Below the pieces are notes generated by a model. The model had not been told where the DNA came from. It made no database searches and was given only the letters and a program-made list of their open reading frames with translations. Made by a program: the position numbers and the translations under genes. 64,000 nt of DNA from the NCBI RefSeq assembly GCF_003339845.1, contig NZ_PPTR01000001.1:496001-560000 (forward strand). The letters run 5' to 3'. Origin of the DNA: Gordonibacter sp. 28C. GTDB lineage: Bacteria > Actinomycetota > Coriobacteriia > Coriobacteriales > Eggerthellaceae. Every line of letters starts with the position of its first letter. Position 1 is the stretch's first letter. Below, in pieces: positions 33,121-45,873 of the stretch.

Positions 33121-33327
33121 AATTCCTCTTCTTGCCACCGAGATGAAGCCGCATGGTGTCGCGTGGCGTTCGGCAGCGGTCTGGCATCGTGCGGGCCCGA
33201 GCTGGCTTGCGTCGACGATGGTTCGACATGGCGAAGGGGAGAGCGGGCGATCGAGTCGAAAAAGGCTCGCGGCAACCCGTTTCCCAATTACCACGGTTGA
33301 TGTATGGCGCGCACCCGGCGCGTCGCG

Positions 33328-33333
33328 TACCAT
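33328..33333 (+). promoter_or_regulatory. -10 element of a probably leaderless kinase transcript
   Basis: TACCAT ends 7 bases before ATG 33341. Confidence 0.4.
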
Positions 33334-33340
33334 GGCAGGC

Positions 33341-34567
33341 ATGGAAAACTTTCTCGTGAACAACCGCCCGATGGCACCCAAGGACTGGGCGATCGACGTC
33401 GCCGTGGCCTTGGCGGCGTTCCTGTTCGGCTGCGGCCAGCTCATGCTCACGGCCTCGTCCATCGTCATCCCGGACATGGCGCTGCGCCAGTACCTGGGCG
33501 TGGTGAACGTGGTGCCCACCGCGTCGGTGTTCGCGGCGCTGGCGTTGACCACGCTGCCGCTCGTAGTGCGACGGCGGTTCCCCTGGCCCGTGTTCCTGTT
33601 CGTGTTCGTGACGTTTCTGGGGCTGCAAAGCGCGTTCAGCGGCTTCTCGCTCACCGTGGTGGGGCCCGTGGTCGCGCTCTACACCATCGCCAGCGAGCGC
33701 GGCCGCGCCGAGGCGGTGGCCGCCGCCGTGTTGGCCGTGGCGGGCGTGCTGTTCGCCGACGCTCCCTCGCGCACGGCGAGCCTGGCCTTCTTCACGCGCT
33801 TCCAGAACATTGCTCTTTTGGTAGCTGCGGCCTTCGCGGGTTACGCCTATCGCACCCACCGGGCCTACGTGGCGGAAACCGAGCGGCGCGCGCTGGAGGC
33901 CGAGCGCTCGCGCGAGGAGGAGGCGGCGCGGCGCGTGGAGGAGGAGCGCGTGCGCATCGCCCGCGAGGTGCACGACATCACGGCGCACTCGCTTTCCGCC
34001 GTGAGCATCCAGGCGGCTGCAGCCGAGCGCCTGGTCGACCGCGACCCCGAGGCGGCGAAGCAGGCCATAGCCGCAGCGCGCACGACGGCGAAGGACGCGC
34101 TCGAGGAGATACGCGGCATGATAGGCGTGCTGCGCCACGGCGACGACGCGGCCGAGACGGAGCCCACGGCCGGCACCGAGCGTTTGGACGACCTCGTGGC
34201 CTACCTTGAGCGCGCCGGGGTGGGCGTGTCGCTGGACACGGCGGCCTACGACCGGGCCGACGTGCCCGCGTTCGTGGACGTGGCCCTGTACGGCATCGCG
34301 CGCGAGGCGGTGACGAACATCGTGCGCCACGCGCAGGCCCGCACGGCCGTCGTCCGCCTTTCCACGGGGCCGACGGGCGCGTGCTTGACGGTGGAAGACG
34401 ACGGCTGCGGGGCGGCGTCGGAGGGCGACGGGGGAAGGCACGGCATCGCGGGCATGGCCGAGCGCGTGGGCCTGCTGGGCGGCACGTTCTCCGCCGGGCC
34501 GCGCATGAACGGCGGGTTCCGCGTGGAGGCGCGCATCCCCTTGACCGTGGATAAGGAGGCCTCATGA
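33341..34567 (+). CDS. Sensor histidine kinase, NarL/DesK class (HisKA_3)
   Basis: 408 residues. Four or five membrane segments (about 15-165) without a large extracellular domain, a coiled-coil linker rich in Glu/Arg, the phosphoacceptor site REVHDITAHSLS (His about residue 213), and an ATPase domain with EAVTNIVRHA, VEDDGCG and GIAGMAERV. ATG 33341 is used; ATG 33332 in the same frame overlaps the -10 element. It overlaps the response regulator by ATGA, so the pair is coupled. The signal is unknown; kinases with this short membrane sensor often read membrane or envelope state. Confidence 0.92.
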   Translation: MENFLVNNRPMAPKDWAIDVAVALAAFLFGCGQLMLTASSIVIPDMALRQYLGVVNVVPTASVFAALALTTLPLVVRRRFPWPVFLFVFVTFLGLQSAFSGFSLTVVGPVVALYTIASERGRAEAVAAAVLAVAGVLFADAPSRTASLAFFTRFQNIALLVAAAFAGYAYRTHRAYVAETERRALEAERSREEEAARRVEEERVRIAREVHDITAHSLSAVSIQAAAAERLVDRDPEAAKQAIAAARTTAKDALEEIRGMIGVLRHGDDAAETEPTAGTERLDDLVAYLERAGVGVSLDTAAYDRADVPAFVDVALYGIAREAVTNIVRHAQARTAVVRLSTGPTGACLTVEDDGCGAASEGDGGRHGIAGMAERVGLLGGTFSAGPRMNGGFRVEARIPLTVDKEAS

Positions 34568-35316
34568 TCGAGCGGCATATGCGCGAGGCGAGGGAAGCGG
34601 CGGGCGGCGAGCGCGCCGCCAAGCTTGCGAACGAGCGGCCCCTGCGCCTGCTGGTGGCCGACGACCAGGATCTCGTGCGCAGCGGTTTCAGGCTCATCCT
34701 GTCCTCCTACGACGGGTTCTCCATCGTCGGCGAGGCGCGCGACGGCGAAGAGGCCGTGGAGCTCGCCCGCCGCCTTGTGCCCGACGTGGTGCTCATGGAC
34801 ATCCGCATGCCCCGGATGAACGGCATCGAGGCTACCCGCGCCATCACGGGCGATCCGGCGCTCGCCGACGTGCGCGTGCTCATCCTCACCACGTTCGACA
34901 TCGACGAGTACGTCTACGACGCTCTCGCGGCCGGGGCGGGCGGCTTCCTGCTCAAGGACGCCGAGCCCGACGACATCGCCTCCGCCGTGCGGGTGGTGGC
35001 CGCCGGCGACGCGCTCATCCAACCCTCGGTGATGAGGCGGCTCGTGGAGACGTTCGTGCGCACGCGCCCCGCGACGGCCGCGACGGGCTTCGGCGGGCGC
35101 GGGGCCTTTTCCGCCCTCACCGAGCGCGAGCGCGAGATCCTCGTGCTGGTGGCGCGCGGCATGACGAACGACGAGATAGGCGGCGAACTGTTCATTTCCC
35201 CGGCCACGGTGAAAACCCACCTCGCGCGCATCATGGCGAAGCTGGACGCGCACGATCGCGCCCAGCTCGTGGTGCTCGCCTACGAGGGCGGTCTGGTGAA
35301 GCCGGGCGCGCGGTAG
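34564..35316 (+). CDS. Response regulator, NarL/LuxR family
   Basis: 250 residues. The receiver domain (about 27-145) has the acidic pair in LVADDQD, the phosphorylated Asp in VVLMDIRMP, the Thr in ILTTFD and the Lys in FLLKDAEP. The LuxR HTH (about 180-245) has LTEREREILVLVARGMTN and SPATVKTHLARIMAKL. A 25-residue polar N-terminal extension precedes the receiver; Met6 or a later start may be used. It is coupled to the kinase by overlap. Targets are not apparent; groESL downstream has its own promoter and CIRCE site. Confidence 0.94.
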   Translation: MIERHMREAREAAGGERAAKLANERPLRLLVADDQDLVRSGFRLILSSYDGFSIVGEARDGEEAVELARRLVPDVVLMDIRMPRMNGIEATRAITGDPALADVRVLILTTFDIDEYVYDALAAGAGGFLLKDAEPDDIASAVRVVAAGDALIQPSVMRRLVETFVRTRPATAATGFGGRGAFSALTEREREILVLVARGMTNDEIGGELFISPATVKTHLARIMAKLDAHDRAQLVVLAYEGGLVKPGAR

Positions 35317-35444
35317 GATGACTCGCTGATCAAATTTTTGTGCATAAGCACAAAAAGGGGAACGGCCGCTCGAACGAATTGTGACGATCCTTTGGCGATT
35401 GCGCAAAATCTCAGTCAGATGCGCTTAGATTTTCTCAATTTCGC

Positions 35445-35472
35445 TTGCATTCGGTGACAGGGCTGCTATGAT
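35445..35472 (+). promoter_or_regulatory. groESL promoter
   Basis: TTGCAT (35445-35450), 16 bases, TATGAT (35467-35472). The predicted start lies just before the CIRCE dyad. Confidence 0.75.
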
Positions 35473-35482
35473 AACGCAGTGT

Positions 35483-35510
35483 TTAGCACTCGTTACCCTA
35501 TGAGTGCTAG
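35483..35510. promoter_or_regulatory. CIRCE-type operator (HrcA), 10-base spacer
   Basis: TTAGCACTC (35483-35491) and GAGTGCTAG (35502-35510). The usual spacer is 9 bases; here it is 10. It covers the predicted transcription start of groES, as in HrcA-repressed operons. Confidence 0.85.
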
Positions 35511-35588
35511 CAGTCACCACGATTGAGTGGTTAAATAAACGTGTTCAACCAGTTTCGGACATGAGACGGACGAAAGGAAGGCAACGTT

Positions 35589-35876
35589 ATGAACTTGAAA
35601 CCATTGGGTGATCGCGTCATCATCAAGCAGGATGAGGCTGAGGAGACGACGGCATCCGGTCTGTATCTCGCCACCGAAGCGAAGGAAAAGCCCCAGACGG
35701 GCACCGTGTTGGCCGTGGGCGAGGGCAAGATGGACAAGGACGGCAAGTTCCTTCCCATGCCGGTCAAGGAAGGCGACAAGGTCCTCTACGGCAAGTACGG
35801 CGGAACCGAGGTCACGGTGGACGGCGAGGACGTCATGATCCTGCGCGCCGACGATCTGTACGCGGTGTTCGCGTAA
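35589..35876 (+). CDS. groES: Co-chaperonin GroES
   Basis: 95-residue lid of the GroEL chamber. NLKPLGDRVIIK at the start, the mobile-loop region EEETTASGLYLA (about 17-28), VLAVGEGK and VLYGKYGGTEV are all present, and the length is standard. ATG 35589 follows GAAAGGAAGG. It is first in the groES-groEL unit; 127 bases separate it from groEL, containing one palindromic repeat unit. Regulated by CIRCE. Confidence 0.98.
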   Translation: MNLKPLGDRVIIKQDEAEETTASGLYLATEAKEKPQTGTVLAVGEGKMDKDGKFLPMPVKEGDKVLYGKYGGTEVTVDGEDVMILRADDLYAVFA

Positions 35877-35916
35877 GCATTTGCTCGGGTGGGCCTGCGA
35901 TCTCGCGGGTCGAACC

Positions 35917-35960
35917 GAAGGGGCGATCTCCAGATCGCCCGTTCCGGCGAAGCCGGAAAA
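35917..35960. repeat. Palindromic repeat family 2, single unit, between groES and groEL
   Basis: GGGCGATCT-cc-AGATCGCCC hairpin, then TTCCGGC-gaa-GCCGGAA hairpin and AAA. This matches one half of the inverted pairs at 22857 and 25301. Confidence 0.88.
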
Positions 35961-35988
35961 CCCAACGAAGGTACCAAGACGCAGTTGA

Positions 35989-37641
<1,653 letters not shown>

Positions 37642-37673
37642 GCCCGCGGGCCTGCATCGCAACCTAACTCGGA

Positions 37674-37705
37674 AAGAGGGGGCGGCCGATCGGCCGCCCC
37701 CTCTT
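37674..37705 (+). terminator. Palindromic terminator after groEL
   Basis: A 32-base perfect palindrome; each half is AAGAGGGGGCGGCCGA or its complement, ending TCTTGT. The T run is short. Confidence 0.7.
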
Positions 37706-37728
37706 GTCGTTCTGAACGGAGGCCGATG

Positions 37729-37845
37729 CCCCTGTCATCCTGAGCGGAGGCCGAAGGCCGGAGTCGAAGGATCTTCGGCAAGGGTAGCCGCGCGGCCGAA
37801 GATCCTTCGACTCCGCGCTGCGCGCTCCGCTCAGGATGACAGGGG
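37729..37845. repeat. Palindromic repeat family 1, full copy downstream of groEL
   Basis: 21-base perfect arms (37729-37749, 37825-37845) starting CCCCTGTCATCCTGAG, with an inner complementary pair GTCGAAGGATCTTCGGC/GCCGAAGATCCTTCGAC. Confidence 0.92.
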
Positions 37846-37986
37846 CAAGCCGCGCCTGCACGCCCGCTCGAAGGGGCAAAAGGCTCGTTGCCTTGCCTTT
37901 GACCCCGGCTTTTGCAACGGCTGATCGTTTTTCGTGCGGTACAATGAACCGAGTTTCCAGTATGCACATGCGGAAGGATCGTATCG

Positions 37987-39992
37987 ATGAAGGCAACGTG
38001 CCCTCGCCTCCGACGCCGGTTCGCCGCGGCCATCGCGGCCGTTGCCCTGGCGCTTGCCGCCATGATGACCGGCTGCACTCCCACGCCCGACGACGCCTCG
38101 CCCGAGGGCGACGGCAAAACCGTCGTGTCGCTTCTGTACGCGGGCGGCCTAGACAATGTGAAGGAGCTCGTCGAGTCGACGTACGACGACATAGAAATCG
38201 ATTTCCAGGCCTCCACGCGCACCGAGTACACCAGCACCACCGAGCGGCAGCTGCTCAACGGCCAGGGCAAGGACATCCTGTTCGCGAACCAGCCCTCGGG
38301 CATCGTGGCCGAGTATGCGGCCGACCTGAGCGCCTACGACTTCTCCACGCGCTACCAGGCGTCCATCATGTCGTCGATCAAGTCGGACGGGCGCGCGCTG
38401 TTCCTTCCCCTGCCAAGCAACTACCGCGGCATCGTGGTGAACGAGACGCTGCTCGAGCAGGCGGGCGCCGGACGGCCCCAGACCATCCAAGAGCTGTTGG
38501 ACGGTCTGCGCGCGGCGCAAGAGCTGGGCTTGGGCGCGGCGGAGGGCGGTGCGGTTATCGGCATCGACCAGTCCGACGCGTCCAACCTCGGACACCTGCT
38601 GGCCGGTGCGACTGTGCCCGGCTTCCTCGGCACCGTGGAGGGCGAGTCGTGGTTCCTCTCGTTCCAAGAGGGAGGGGCCGGTTTCGGCGACGAATGGCTG
38701 CCGGCGCTCGGGGTTTTCTCCGCGCTGGCGGACGAAGGGCTGCTGGACGTGTCGCGCATCGACGGGTCGCGCAACGTTGTGCGCCAAGACGACCTGGTGG
38801 CACGGATGGCCGCAGGCGAGCTCGCGGCGGCCTTCGGCACGCTCGAGCTTTTGGGCGAGATAGAGGAAGCGTCTGAGGGCTACGACTTTGATCTTCTGCC
38901 GTATCCGGGCGATGAGCCGGACGAGCGCGGCTGGGCAGCCACCTATCCTTTGTCCTATATGGCCCTCAACAAAGAGCTCGAGGAGCCGGGCAACGAGGCG
39001 CGGCTCGATGCCTGCCTGCGCGTGCTCGACCTGCTGTCGACCCCTGAAGGCCAGCGCGCGCTCATGCGCGACACGAGCACGGTCGGATCCTACCTCAACA
39101 ACTTCGACAGCGGAGTCGATCTCGATGGCACGGGCGTCGAAGAGGCGCTTGGCGACGGGTACCTGTACTTCGACCGCTTCGATGCCGACATGGCAGCTCA
39201 GATGGGCGCGCAGGTGCTCGACGTCATGAAGGGCTCCGCCACGGTGGAGGAGGCCCTGGTCGAGCTCAACCGCTTCTGCGAGGAGGGCCCCCAGAGCGCG
39301 GCGGAGTCGCACGTGCTCGTGGGATCGGTTGCCGGGGACGTGCTCGTGAGCGACTTCGACGTGCGCCGCCGGGAGACGGCGCTCGGCAACCTCGTGGCCG
39401 ACGCCGTGGCCGAGGCCAGCGGCGCGCCCATCGCCCTTGTGAACAGCGGCGGCATCCGAGAAAGCCTGTATCAGGGCGACGTGTACTCCGACGACGTCGC
39501 GCGCACCGTGCCTATCGCCAACGAGATCGTGGTGGTTGAGATGTCGGGACGCACGCTGCTCGACACGTTGAGCAACAGCGTGTCGGCCCTGTACTACAAA
39601 GGCTTCCCCACGGGAAGGTTCCTGCAGGTGAGCGGCCTGCAGATGGAGGTGCGCGTTGACGCTTCCGCCGAGAAGGACGACGCGCCCGCCCGCGCCGAGG
39701 TCGTCTCCGTCCGCCTTGCCGACGGCTCTCCCGTGGAGGAGGACGGCCGCTACACCGTCGCCGTGAACGCCTACCTGTGCGGATCGGCCGGATACGCCGA
39801 CGGCGCGGGCGACGGCTACGCCATGTTGAACCTGTACAGCCCGGACACCGCGCCGCTGGCCGAGGACGTGAGGCTGGTCGACGAGACGGGCATGACCTAC
39901 GCCGACGCCCTGACCGCCTACTTCGAGCGCCATAGGGACGTCAACGTCTCCCCCTCCGTGGAGGGCCGCATCGTCATGGAAGGAGCCCCCTC

Positions 39993-39996
<4 letters not shown>
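37987..39996 (+). CDS. Lipoprotein: solute-binding domain fused to a 5'-nucleotidase C-terminal domain
   Basis: 669 residues, exported and lipid-anchored: signal ending MMTGC with Cys30. Residues about 45-430 resemble an extracellular solute-binding protein family 1 domain (TVVSLLYAGGLDN, ILFANQPSGIVAEYA, LPLPSNYRGIVVNETLLEQAG). Residues about 445-640 match the 5'-nucleotidase C-terminal domain (ETALGNLVADAVAEASGAPI, VNSGGIRE, TVPIANEIVVVEMSG, NAYLCGSAGYADG). The metallophosphatase domain normally preceding the latter is absent, so it probably binds rather than hydrolyses. Its stop overlaps the GTG of the hybrid kinase, which suggests a sensory partner role and not transport; no permease is adjacent. 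TACAAT at 37940 and GGAAGGA precede ATG 37987. Confidence 0.85.
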
Positions 39997-42140
<2,144 letters not shown>

Positions 42141-42190
42141 AGGGAGGGCGGCGCTCTGATGCAAGCCTGCGGTGAAGCGGGGCGTCGCTA

Positions 42191-43144
42191 TCAAAGGGGC
42201 ATGCTCTGCTCTGCGTTCGCCGACGCGAGGAGGGGATGCTCGCTTATCCATTCCTTTACCATGGACACGAACGCCTTCTCGTCTTCCGAAGGGCTTCGGT
42301 CGATCCTGCGGTTGTAGTAAAGATGCCCGAGGCTGGCGAACCCGTCGATGCGGTAGTAGGCCAGCTGGTCCTTGGGCTGCGAGAGCGTGAAGGTGTTGGG
42401 AGCAATGGAGACGCCCAGACCTCGGCGGATCATCTCCCAGGTCATCTCGTTGCTGCAGCTGTGCATAAGCACGTCGAGCCTCGCGCCCGCCGTGTCCATC
42501 ATGGTGCGGATGGCCCAAGCATGCTTCAGCTGGCGAGGGGGCATGATGAAGGGCAGGTTCGCTATGGCCGAGGGTTCGACGACGGGGAGGCCTCCGTCGC
42601 GGGCCTTCTTCGCAGGCAGGTTCCATGTTGAGGGCGCAGCGAGCAACATGAGCTCATCGCAGAGCGCCTCTCCTCGGCAAAGCGACGGCTCGGGCCTGAC
42701 GGGCGTGAGGATCGCGCAGTCTATTTCCGAGGCTGCCAGCAGATGGTTGTGGGTTTCGGGAACGCCTGCGTCGTGGAGGGAAACGACGCACCCTTTCCTT
42801 TCCCGGTAGAACCGCGCGACGATGTCGGGCAGCATGCTGTTCGCCCGGGGAATCGAGGTGCCGATCTGCAGGCGGCGGACTGCGTTGCTCGCCACGGCGG
42901 AAACCTCGCGCCTCATTTCGTGCTCTGCTTCGACTGCCTTTCGTGCCCACTCCAGGTATATCTGACAGGCGTGCGTGGGAGCCAGCGGCGTATGCGAGCG
43001 ATCGAAGAGCGTGACGCCCAGCTGGCCCTCCAGCTGCTTGAGCCGCTGCGAGAGGGCCGGCTGCGATAGGTGCATGCGCTGCGCCGCCTTGCTGATGGAT
43101 CCTTCGTCTGCGATTGCTATCAGGTAAGGTGCGTTGTCGTCCAT
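42191..43144 (-). CDS. LysR-family transcriptional regulator
   Basis: 317 residues. The N-terminal winged HTH (about 1-62) reads GSISKAAQRMHLSQPALSQRLKQLEGQLGVTLFDR in family order (cited by QPALSQ and FDR); the effector domain (about 90-300) follows with no missing parts. It is divergent from the FecBCD-like transporter operon with 165 bases between starts. That gap holds an ATAA-N7-TTAT site of the LysR type and a second, larger inverted repeat. By family habit it should control itself and the divergent operon, with a co-inducer linked to that operon's substrate. Confidence 0.92.
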   Translation of the reverse strand: MDDNAPYLIAIADEGSISKAAQRMHLSQPALSQRLKQLEGQLGVTLFDRSHTPLAPTHACQIYLEWARKAVEAEHEMRREVSAVASNAVRRLQIGTSIPRANSMLPDIVARFYRERKGCVVSLHDAGVPETHNHLLAASEIDCAILTPVRPEPSLCRGEALCDELMLLAAPSTWNLPAKKARDGGLPVVEPSAIANLPFIMPPRQLKHAWAIRTMMDTAGARLDVLMHSCSNEMTWEMIRRGLGVSIAPNTFTLSQPKDQLAYYRIDGFASLGHLYYNRRIDRSPSEDEKAFVSMVKEWISEHPLLASANAEQSMPL

Positions 43145-43205
43145 GGGAGCCCCTTCGTTCCTTGACTCTCCCGATAAGAGATCTGAATCGAAATAGCGGG
43201 AAAGC

Positions 43206-43222
43206 TATAAGCGCTAATTATA
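43206..43222. promoter_or_regulatory. LysR-type box
   Basis: TATAA-N7-TTATA (43206-43210, 43218-43222), containing the T-N11-A form, between the divergent lysR and permease genes. Confidence 0.6.
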
Positions 43223-43286
43223 CTTCAGATAAGCAATTCGTATTTCCAAATATTCTTAATTGAAGCTAATCTAAAAAAGATATAAA
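43223..43286 (+). promoter_or_regulatory. Operator-like dyad and promoter of the transporter operon
   Basis: CTTCAGATAAG (43223-43233) is mirrored by CTTAATTGAAG (43255-43265), 9 of 11 positions, centres 32 bases apart (about three helical turns). TTGAAG (43260-43265) and TATAAA (43281-43286), 15 bases apart, may be the promoter, so the dyad would cover the -35 region. Confidence 0.5.
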
Positions 43287-43309
43287 TACGGTCGGTGCCG
43301 TCCTGAAGG

Positions 43310-44383
43310 ATGGCGGGGCGTGGTTGGCGGATGCCGCGGGAGAAACGGGGCGCAAGGGTGCGGATGGCGTTTTGGAAAAGGCACTACGTTCTAACCCTGT
43401 CGCTTCTGCTCGTCGCCGTGTTCCTCGTCTCGCTCTTCGTGGGACGCTACGGCATGTCGCCTGCGGAGATAGGGTCGCTCGTGCTCGAAAAGCTCGGAGT
43501 GGGCGATTTCGCCAACGCGAACGCCGCGCATACGGCGTTCTTCGTCATCCGCGTCCCGCGCAACGTCGGAGCCGTTCTGGTGGGAGCGGGCTTGGCCTGT
43601 GCCGGCGCAGTGTTCCAAGGCGTGTTCAAGAACCCCATGAGCTCGCCCGACATCCTCGGTGCGGCCACGGGCGCGGGCTTCGGGGCGGCGTGCGGCATCC
43701 TGCTCTCGCTTTCCGCGGTGGCCGTGCAGCTGTTTTCCTTCGCGGGAGGGCTTGCGGCCGTGCTGCTGACGTGCGGTATCGCCCGCAGCATCGAGGGGAA
43801 GGGTGCGACGCCCGTCACGCTCGTGCTCACCGGTATCGTGGTATCGGGCATATTCCAAGCCGGCATCTCCTTGACCAAATACGTGGCCGACCCCAACAGC
43901 ACGCTTCCCTCCATAACGCTGTGGCTCATGGGCACGTTCTCGAGCCTCACGTGGGCCGACGTCGGCCAGCTGGCGACGCTCCTCACGGTTTCGGTGTTGC
44001 CGATGTTCCTGTTCCGATGGCGTCTGTCGGTTCTGGCCATGGGCGACGAGGAGGCTAAGACGCTCGGCGTGAACGTGCCGTTGGTCAGGATGGTGCTCAT
44101 CGTGTGCGCCACGCTAGTCACGTCGACGGCGGTGGCGTACTGCGGCGTCATCGGGTGGATCGGCCTGGTGGTGCCCCATATGGCGCGCAGCATCGTCGGG
44201 GCCGACTGCACGAGGCTGATACCCGCGTCCCTGCTGTTAGGCGGCAGCTTCTCGCTTGCCGTCGACATCGTCGCGCGCAGCCTGCTGCCCATCGAGCTTC
44301 CGCTCGGCATACTCACGGCGCTTATCGGCGCGCCGTTCTTTCTATTCCTGCTCAAACGCAGCCGCGGGGGGTGGAGCCGATGA
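43310..44383 (+). CDS. FecCD-type ABC transporter permease
   Basis: Inner-membrane permease of the BtuC/FecD/FhuB superfamily, importing metal chelates such as siderophores, heme or cobalamin. 357 residues with about ten membrane segments. LRVPRN-like RVPRNVGAVLVGAGLACAGA and the motif FKNPMSSPDILGAATGAGFG (cited by NPMSSPDILG) are diagnostic, as is GWIGLVVPHMAR with the adjoining loop that contacts the ATPase. Starts at 43310, 43331 and 43364 are all possible; the first membrane segment begins after residue 25 of the longest form. It overlaps the ATPase gene by ATGA. Confidence 0.9.
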   Translation: MAGRGWRMPREKRGARVRMAFWKRHYVLTLSLLLVAVFLVSLFVGRYGMSPAEIGSLVLEKLGVGDFANANAAHTAFFVIRVPRNVGAVLVGAGLACAGAVFQGVFKNPMSSPDILGAATGAGFGAACGILLSLSAVAVQLFSFAGGLAAVLLTCGIARSIEGKGATPVTLVLTGIVVSGIFQAGISLTKYVADPNSTLPSITLWLMGTFSSLTWADVGQLATLLTVSVLPMFLFRWRLSVLAMGDEEAKTLGVNVPLVRMVLIVCATLVTSTAVAYCGVIGWIGLVVPHMARSIVGADCTRLIPASLLLGGSFSLAVDIVARSLLPIELPLGILTALIGAPFFLFLLKRSRGGWSR

Positions 44384-45162
44384 TCGCGGTGCGCGATTTG
44401 CGATGCGGATACGACGGCCGGGCCGTTGTGGAGAATGTGAGCTTCGAGGTGGAACGCGGCCAGGTGCTCGTTTTGCTCGGGCCGAACGGCGTGGGCAAAA
44501 CCACGCTGTTCAAGACCGTGCTGGGCCTGCTTCCCCGCCTGGGTGGAGAGGTGCTGCTCGACGGTGCGCCGCTCGATGCGAAGCCGGGCAGCGACGATCT
44601 GAAGCGCATCGCCTACGTTCCCCAGGCGCATGTCCCCGCTTTCGCGTTCACCGTGGCGGAGGTGGTGGTCATGGGCCGCACGCCGCGCATCAAGGCGTTC
44701 GCCGCGCCATCCGAGCGCGATCGGGCCTTCGCGCGGAAAACGCTGGTCGAATTGGGGCTGGAGCACCTCGCCGAGCGCCCGTACACCGAGGTGAGCGGCG
44801 GAGAGAGACAGATGATCCTCATCGCCCGCGCGCTGGTCCAAGAGCCCGACGTGCTCATCATGGACGAGCCCGCGGCTAGTTTGGATTTCGGCAATCAAGC
44901 CATTCTGCTGCGCATGGTGCGCGATTTGTCGCGTTCCCGAGGGCTTTCCGTGCTGATGACCTCGCATAATCCCGATCACGCGCTGCTCGTCGCCGACAAG
45001 GTGCTGCTGCTGAGCAAGGGCGGCGGCTGTCGCTGCGGGCGGGTGGAGGACGTGTTGGACGACGAGAGCCTGACGGACGCCTACGGAACGCCCATCGACA
45101 TCATCGAGAAAGCGGCCGGGCCGAACGGCGCGGCGCTGCGCAGCTGCGTGCTGCGGCTTTAG
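44380..45162 (+). CDS. FecE/BtuD-type ABC transporter ATPase
   Basis: 260-residue cytoplasmic ATPase of the metal-chelate uptake class. Walker A LLGPNGVGKTT (about 32-42), Q-loop in YVPQAH, signature VSGGERQM, Walker B VLIMDEPAASLD and H-loop in MTSHNPDH, all intact. The C-terminal 50 residues include CRCGRVEDVLDDE. ATG 44380 overlaps the permease stop. With the permease and the lipoprotein at 46989 it makes a full importer; the order permease-ATPase-two other NTPases-binding protein is unusual. Confidence 0.94.
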   Translation: MIAVRDLRCGYDGRAVVENVSFEVERGQVLVLLGPNGVGKTTLFKTVLGLLPRLGGEVLLDGAPLDAKPGSDDLKRIAYVPQAHVPAFAFTVAEVVVMGRTPRIKAFAAPSERDRAFARKTLVELGLEHLAERPYTEVSGGERQMILIARALVQEPDVLIMDEPAASLDFGNQAILLRMVRDLSRSRGLSVLMTSHNPDHALLVADKVLLLSKGGGCRCGRVEDVLDDESLTDAYGTPIDIIEKAAGPNGAALRSCVLRL

Positions 45163-45171
45163 GAGGACAGG

Positions 45172-45873
45172 GTGAAGCTGGTAACGTTTTCGGGGCCGCC
45201 TTCGAGCGGCAAGACGTCGGTTATCTTGAAGTTAGCGTCGCTGTTCGAGGGCCGCTACCGTTTGGGAGCGGTCAAGTTCGATTGCCTGACGAGCTGCGAC
45301 GGGGCCCTGTACGAGCAGGCGGGCATTCCGGTGGAAACGGGCGTGAGCGGCGTGCTGTGCCCCGACCATTACTTCGCCAGCAACATCGGGGCCTGCCTCG
45401 CATGGGGGGAACGCCAGGGGCTCGATCTGCTGGTGAGCGAGAGCGCCGGCCTGTGCAACCGCTGCTCGCCCCATTTGCGCGACGTGGCCGCAGTCTGCGT
45501 CATCGACATCCTTTCGGGTATCGAGGCCCCGCGCAAGATCGGTCCGATGCTCAAGTTGGCCGATTTCGTCGTCATCACGAAAAGCGACCTCGTCTCTCAG
45601 GCGGAGCGCGAGGTGTTCGCCCTGCATACCGTGCGGGCTAACCCTCGGGCGCGCATCCTGTTCGTGAACGGCTTGACGGGGCAGGGCTCCCGCGTTCTGG
45701 CCCAAGCGTTGGAGGAAGCCCTCGACGCGCAGGGAGACCAGGTCGAGCGTCTGCGGTTCACCATGCCCGGCGCCGTGTGCTCGTACTGCTTCGGCGAGAT
45801 GAAGATCGGCGACAAGTACGCCACCGGCAACATCAAGTACATGACGTTTTCCGACGGAGGGGAGCGACGATGA
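45172..45873 (+). CDS. Cysteine-rich UreG/HypB-like GTPase
   Basis: 233-residue SIMIBI-class P-loop NTPase: Walker A FSGPPSSGKTS (residues 6-16), a SESAGLC switch resembling UreG, and TKSD (137-140) as the guanine-recognition motif. Nine cysteines include CLTSC (38-42), CNRC (95-98) and CSYC (203-206), suggesting metal or Fe-S binding. Relatives load nickel, cobalt or other metals into enzymes. GTG 45172 follows AGGAGG directly after the importer ATPase, and the stop overlaps the next gene. Its place between an importer and an ABC-like ATPase points to handling of the imported metal or cofactor; that is inference. Confidence 0.78.
   Translation: MKLVTFSGPPSSGKTSVILKLASLFEGRYRLGAVKFDCLTSCDGALYEQAGIPVETGVSGVLCPDHYFASNIGACLAWGERQGLDLLVSESAGLCNRCSPHLRDVAAVCVIDILSGIEAPRKIGPMLKLADFVVITKSDLVSQAEREVFALHTVRANPRARILFVNGLTGQGSRVLAQALEEALDAQGDQVERLRFTMPGAVCSYCFGEMKIGDKYATGNIKYMTFSDGGERR

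Larger units (their letters stand above)
32610..33340. other. Long intergenic region with a MITE-like palindrome
   Basis: 731 bases with no gene I can support. The right half holds the 153-base inverted-repeat element listed separately. The left half (32610-32967) contains open frames without domains or ribosome-binding sites and may be decayed sequence. TACCAT at 33328-33333 precedes the kinase gene. Confidence 0.55.
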
